Below are positions 60,727 to 64,000 of a stretch of DNA of 64,000 nucleotides, one piece after another. The translations under genes and the position numbers were made by a program. Below the pieces are notes generated by a model, which did not search any database, was not told the origin of the DNA, and worked only from the letters and a program-made list of their open reading frames with translations. Location of the stretch: contig NZ_JARNTW010000009.1 in NCBI RefSeq assembly GCF_029433105.1, positions 124,001 through 188,000 of the forward strand, read 5' to 3'. The stretch comes from Runella sp. MFBS21 (GTDB lineage: Bacteria > Bacteroidota > Bacteroidia > Cytophagales > Spirosomataceae). Each line of letters starts with the position of its first letter. Within the stretch, counting starts at the first letter, position 1.

Positions 60727-61656
60727 TTAGTGACTAGAAGGGAGCTTGGCACCGCGTAAAAACTCCTCAATACCCATTCTTTTTTTACCCTCAAGTTGTA
60801 AATCTTCAATGGCTAGCCAGCCGTCGGAGGTTTTGAAATGAAGAAAAGTCTTGTGGTCGGTTTTCCACGGGAGTTCAGAAGGCTCTGTAGATATCTCAGC
60901 CACAGTAGCTCGAAAAATCTTGCAAGTTTTACCATTGAGGTAAGTCCATGCCGCTGGATAAGGCGACAGCCCTCTGATAAAATTGCGGATAGCTTCAGTA
61001 GGTTGGTTCCAGTTGATTTCGCAGGTTTCTTTAAATATTTTAGGTGCATTTTTAATAACCTCTGAGTGAGGTTGGGGAATTTGGGGATAATCTCCCTCTT
61101 CGATGGCTTGCACGGTGCGTACTACCAACTCCCCGCCTTTGCGCATGAGTCGCTCGTAGAGCGTCCCCACATTGTCGTCAGGATGAATAGGCTCAATTTC
61201 TTGGAAAATGATTTTGCCAGTGTCAATCTCATGTTCAAGAAAAAAAGTAGTAACACCAGTTTGAGTTTCACCATTGATAATAGCCCAATTGATAGGGGCG
61301 GCCCCTCGGTATTGTGGGAGAAGTGATGCATGCAAATTGAAAGTGCCTTTGGTGGGCATATTCCACACTACCTCAGGTAGCATTCTGAATGCCACTACTA
61401 CCTGCAAGTCAGCTTTATAACTTTTTAGTTCCTCCAAAAATTGAGGGTTTTTTAGGCGTTCGGGTTGGAGTATTGGAATCCCTTGTGAAAGGGCATAAGC
61501 CTTGACAGGTGAGGGAGTGAGTTGGAGGCCACGTCCAGCGGGTTTGTCGGGAGCAGTCACTACTGCTACTACATGGTAGCCCTTTTCAATAAGTTTTTGC
61601 AAGCTCTCGACAGCAAATTCGGGAGTCCCCATGAAAATAATTCTGAGTTTTGTCAT
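60727..61656 (-). CDS. fmt: methionyl-tRNA formyltransferase
   Basis: The 309-residue enzyme formylates initiator Met-tRNA. The N-terminal formyltransferase fold has the catalytic set Asn107, His109 (FNLHASLLP) and Asp145 (EHEIDTGKI), with SLLPQYRGAAPINW between. The C-terminal tRNA-binding domain starts about residue 205. Length is typical. Confidence 0.97.
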   Translation of the reverse strand: MTKLRIIFMGTPEFAVESLQKLIEKGYHVVAVVTAPDKPAGRGLQLTPSPVKAYALSQGIPILQPERLKNPQFLEELKSYKADLQVVVAFRMLPEVVWNMPTKGTFNLHASLLPQYRGAAPINWAIINGETQTGVTTFFLEHEIDTGKIIFQEIEPIHPDDNVGTLYERLMRKGGELVVRTVQAIEEGDYPQIPQPHSEVIKNAPKIFKETCEINWNQPTEAIRNFIRGLSPYPAAWTYLNGKTCKIFRATVAEISTEPSELPWKTDHKTFLHFKTSDGWLAIEDLQLEGKKRMGIEEFLRGAKLPSSH

Positions 61657-61704
61657 GTTTATTAGATTATCGGGATGTTTTTTTGGACGTAACCGTTACG
61701 AGTA

Positions 61705-61735
61705 TTGATTTCGATTGCAAATATTGCTATTTTTG
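61705..61735 (+). promoter_or_regulatory. promoter of the candidate leader/small RNA before greA
   Basis: TTG (61705-61707) and TATTTTTG (61728-61735) are 20 bp apart, an almost exact Bacteroidota consensus. The start point is about 61742. Confidence 0.65.
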
Positions 61736-61741
61736 TCTTTC

Positions 61742-61849
61742 AAATTTCGACCATGAACCGACACACAGAATACTTTTCGGTCTTAAGGAAGAAGTGACAG
61801 ATTCTACAATCACTTTGGTAGAGCGGTCATTTCACCGTTCTTTTTTTTT
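61742..61849 (+). ncRNA. candidate small RNA or attenuated leader of greA, about 108 nt
   Basis: The region begins after a consensus promoter and ends at a strong terminator hairpin (gagcggt/accgttc, 61821-61840, then nine Ts). The 70 bp left before the greA ATG hold no second promoter that I can see, so this could be an attenuated greA leader or an independent RNA. The only ORF inside is 14 codons from ATG 61754. Confidence 0.5.
61820..61849 (+). terminator. terminator hairpin upstream of greA
   Basis: gagcggt (61821-61827) pairs with accgttc (61834-61840), one G-U pair, and is followed by T9. It stands 70 bp before the greA ATG. Confidence 0.8.
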
Positions 61850-61918
61850 GCCCTAAAGTGAAGAAAATATTGCTACTATTACATAAAACCATTAACAATT
61901 AACGTATAAGAAAGCAAA

Positions 61919-62392
61919 ATGGCTAAGATACAGTACTACACCGAAGAAGGTCTGAACAAGCTTAAGGCTGAGTTGCAAGACTTAAAAACGCGAGGACGTC
62001 AGGAGATAGCAAGGGCAATAGCTGAAGCTCGCGATAAAGGTGATTTAAGCGAAAATGCTGAATATGATGCGGCCAAAGAAGCCCAAGGGTTGCATGAGGC
62101 AAAAATTGCGAAATTAGAGGAGATTTTGGGAAATGCACGAGTACTAGATGAGACATCAATAGACCTATCGCAAGTGTCGATTCTTTCAAAAGTAAAAATC
62201 AAAAACCGCAAAAATAATGCGGTAATGTCTTATATGTTGGTAGCAGAAGAAGAAGCCGACCTTAAACAAGGAAAGATTTCGGTAGGGTCTCCTATCGGAA
62301 AAGGTTTGCTCGGAAAAAAAGTAGGAGATGCCGCCCAAATCCAAGTTCCGGCGGGAATTATGGAGTTTGAGGTATTAGAAATCTCACGCTAA
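61919..62392 (+). CDS. greA: transcription elongation factor GreA
   Basis: The 157-residue protein has the N-terminal coiled coil (LNKLKAELQDLKTRGRQEIA, acidic tip motif RDKGDLSENAEYDAAKE with Asp and Glu) and the C-terminal FKBP-like domain (ISVGSPIGKGLLGKKVGDA). It inserts into the RNA polymerase secondary channel and stimulates cleavage of backtracked transcripts. Upstream are a leader terminator and a consensus promoter. Confidence 0.97.
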   Translation: MAKIQYYTEEGLNKLKAELQDLKTRGRQEIARAIAEARDKGDLSENAEYDAAKEAQGLHEAKIAKLEEILGNARVLDETSIDLSQVSILSKVKIKNRKNNAVMSYMLVAEEEADLKQGKISVGSPIGKGLLGKKVGDAAQIQVPAGIMEFEVLEISR

Positions 62393-62408
62393 GATTAGAT
62401 ATATTTTG

Positions 62409-62452
62409 CAAAAAGTGGGTAGCTTCTTGGTTGAGGCTACCCACTTTTTATT
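62409..62452 (+). terminator. terminator of greA
   Basis: aaaagtgggtagc pairs with gctacccactttt around a tcttggttgag loop, with Ts after the stem. Confidence 0.9.
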
Positions 62453-62735
62453 TCATACTAAAATTGTTTTTATACGATAATTAGTTCTAAAAATGAGGAA
62501 GTGGAATGATTTTTTGGTGGATAAAGATTAAACACTATGCTGACGAGACCAATTATTTGTTATTGAAGGGCTTTTTGCTTAAACTTACTTTAAATGCAAA
62601 CTATTGAACTGCTTCGAATAGTTAAATTTTTTATAAAAAAAATTATGAATTTTGATTTTAGATTGCAATTATTGTTAAAATTTTAGCGTTTTAAGTATAA
62701 ATGCTAAGTATTCCAAAATCAGAACACTAGAAAAA
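62453..62735. other. AT-rich gap before the unknown gene at 62736
   Basis: The 343 bp between greA and the next gene hold the greA terminator and then very AT-rich sequence. I see no clear ORF, no perfect -7/-33 pair and no repeat longer than a few bases. Confidence 0.35.
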
Positions 62736-63131
62736 ATGAACTATCAACCAACTATATTTCTCACACCCCATCTTTATATGACCAACGAGGAGGTGGCCAT
62801 AGTAGATGGGTTAATAGACCATGATGAAATGCCTCGTCAGTTTGATACCGACCGGGTTATATCGTATTTTGAGGGTCAAAATTTCTGCCTTGTGCTATAT
62901 TTCTCTAATCAAAATGATAGAGGATTTCAGAAATATGTAGTCAACGATTTTTCGGTGAATATCGAAGAAATGTATATGCTCTCCAATTCTTTCAGTAAAA
63001 TGATTGAACAAGGCTATAGCATTCATTTATTGAGTCAAGCCAAAAATCGTGTCGACCATGTCATTCACATGGCTGGAACATTCCGAGCTTTGTTTGGCAA
63101 AAAACAACCCGACGAAATGGCCCAGTGGTAA
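62736..63131 (+). CDS. hypothetical cytoplasmic protein
   Basis: The 131-residue protein has no signal or membrane segment. It is a mixed alpha/beta, moderately acidic protein (EEVAIVDGLIDHDEMPRQF, VNIEEMYMLSNSFSKMIEQG). I recognise no family. Start and stop are well placed, with an AT-rich upstream region and a terminator downstream. Confidence 0.75.
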   Translation: MNYQPTIFLTPHLYMTNEEVAIVDGLIDHDEMPRQFDTDRVISYFEGQNFCLVLYFSNQNDRGFQKYVVNDFSVNIEEMYMLSNSFSKMIEQGYSIHLLSQAKNRVDHVIHMAGTFRALFGKKQPDEMAQW

Positions 63132-63134
63132 ACG

Positions 63135-63174
63135 CAATAAAGGCTCAAAAATCTAAATTTTTGAGCCTTTATTG
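63135..63174. terminator. bidirectional terminator between 62736 gene and ychF
   Basis: caataaaggctcaaaaat pairs with atttttgagcctttattg around a ctaa loop. A and T tracts on both sides let it serve both convergent genes. Confidence 0.9.
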
Positions 63175-63195
63175 TAAATATTAATCTTAGTAGAT

Positions 63196-63999
63196 TTAGA
63201 CGTTGAAACGGAAGTGCATGATATCCCCGTCTTGGACTACGTATTCTTTTCCTTCTACCGAAATCTTCCCTGCTTCACGACAACCCGCTTCTGTTTTGTA
63301 CTGAGCATAGTCGGTGAGCTTAATCACTTCTGCCCGAATAAATCCTCTTTCAAAATCGGTGTGAATGACCCCCGCCGCTTGTGGGGCTTTCCAGCCACGT
63401 TGGATTGTCCAAGCACGTACTTCTTTGACACCCGCCGTGAAGTAAGTAATCAAATTGAGAATGGCGTAAGAAGCTTTAATGAGTTTGTTGAGGCCAGACT
63501 CACTCAAACCATATTCCCCCAAAAACAAGGATCTTTCGTCGGGGTCTTCCATTTCGGCAATTTGAGATTCTATCGCCGCACACAATACGATTACTTGGGC
63601 ACTTTCTTCGGCTATGGCAGCTTTGAGCTGCTCTACGTACTCATTTCCGGTGAGGATAGAATTTTCGTCGACATTGGCCACATAAATCACCGGTTTTATA
63701 GTGAGTAGTTGGAGGTCGGCGATGGTAGCTTTTTCTTCTTCCGAGAGTCCTACAGCTCTTACACTTTTGCCCTGTAGTAAGGCGCTCTTGACCCGATTCA
63801 GAATATCTAATTCGACTTTGGCTTTGGCATCGCCTACTCGTGCTGCTTTTTCGACACGGCTAAACTTCTTTTCGATAGATTCTAAATCTTTCAATTGAAG
63901 TTCCAAATCGATGATTTCTTTGTCACTTACAGGATTGACACGTCCTTCGACGTGAACGATGTTGTCGTCCGAGAAGCAGCGTACTACATGTATAATAGC
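63196..63999 (-). CDS. ychF: YchF family GTPase/ATPase, 5' part missing
   Basis: The 267 visible residues are the C-terminal part of YchF (about 365 residues in full). At the window edge, HVVRCFSDDNIVHVEGRVNP is the family segment before the coiled coil. The NKxD-like specificity site is seen as PVIYVANVDEN, and the C-terminal TGS domain as FTAGVKEVRAWTIQRG and GWKAPQAAGVIHTDFERGF. YchF (OLA1 type) binds ribosomes and prefers ATP to GTP. The frame continues beyond 64000, so the P-loop is not seen. Confidence 0.95.
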   Translation of the reverse strand, partial: AIIHVVRCFSDDNIVHVEGRVNPVSDKEIIDLELQLKDLESIEKKFSRVEKAARVGDAKAKVELDILNRVKSALLQGKSVRAVGLSEEEKATIADLQLLTIKPVIYVANVDENSILTGNEYVEQLKAAIAEESAQVIVLCAAIESQIAEMEDPDERSLFLGEYGLSESGLNKLIKASYAILNLITYFTAGVKEVRAWTIQRGWKAPQAAGVIHTDFERGFIRAEVIKLTDYAQYKTEAGCREAGKISVEGKEYVVQDGDIMHFRFNV

Positions 64000-64000
64000 A

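Noticed and set aside
61810-61850. tRNA-like D-arm text (ggtagagcgg) before greA
   Set aside because: No anticodon arm, T arm or acceptor stem surrounds it; it is the 5' arm of a terminator.
1-64000. CRISPR array, insertion sequence, prophage, integron or transposon ends
   Set aside because: I found no regular direct repeats with spacers, no transposase or integrase genes, and no terminal inverted repeats with target duplications.

Overview
The window comes from a Bacteroidota chromosome, most likely the order Cytophagales (Runella, Dyadobacter or Spirosoma type). The signs are a SusC/SusD pair, a type IX secretion sorting domain, Tat-exported Gfo/Idh/MocA proteins and ferritin-like proteins, a type II glutamine synthetase, and promoters with the TAnnTTTG -7 box of this phylum. 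Most of the window is ordinary, moderately AT-rich chromosome with short operons. I see no phage, insertion sequence, CRISPR array, rRNA or convincing tRNA.

Layout. 1-3885 (minus): a serine hydrolase cut by the left edge, a MATE exporter, dnaJ and grpE. 4099-7381 (plus): a 46-residue peptide gene with the spacing of a lasso-peptide leader, a type IX secreted protein, and an asparagine-synthetase homologue that lacks the glutaminase cysteine, as lasso cyclases do. This is the most interesting part of the window. 7374-10154 (minus): LptD-like LPS assembly protein. 10396-15509 (plus): a sulfatase, a Gfo/Idh/MocA oxidoreductase, and a glutamine amidotransferase followed by an ATP-grasp-like protein. 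15935-22737 (plus): SusC, SusD, a class III aminotransferase and dapA. 22827-30235: an M14 peptidase, a Tat-exported oxidoreductase, two exported ferritin-like proteins, a probable small RNA, a small lipoprotein and an outer-membrane protein.

30258-37252: two histidine kinase/response regulator pairs either side of a third Gfo/Idh/MocA gene. 37396-40416 (minus): DUF885 and M42 peptidases. 40525-45279 (minus): a five-gene sugar-nucleotide and glycan cluster (ketoisomerase, aminotransferase, GT2, methyltransferase, membrane glycosyltransferase). 45480-48630 (minus): glutamine synthetase and an ABC-F ATPase. 48836-52448 (plus): two unknown proteins, an intact histidine kinase, a degenerate kinase copy with His changed to Tyr, and a response regulator. 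52503-53167 (plus): a frameshifted gene plus a 56-residue charged partner, resembling a decayed two-gene addiction-like module. 53271-64000: a PolX-like protein with a ruined polymerase site but intact PHP motifs, a coiled-coil membrane protein, two 2TM proteins, ung, apaG, a methyltransferase, a MarR/MFS pair, fmt, a candidate small RNA, greA, an unknown protein and ychF cut by the right edge.

Working links between genes. The kinase/regulator pairs are direct neighbours and probably cognate. The glycan cluster has overlapping or closely spaced genes and would make and transfer an amino-deoxysugar to a lipid or surface glycan. The peptide gene and cyclase homologue may form a split lasso-type pathway, with the leader-binding and protease components outside the window.
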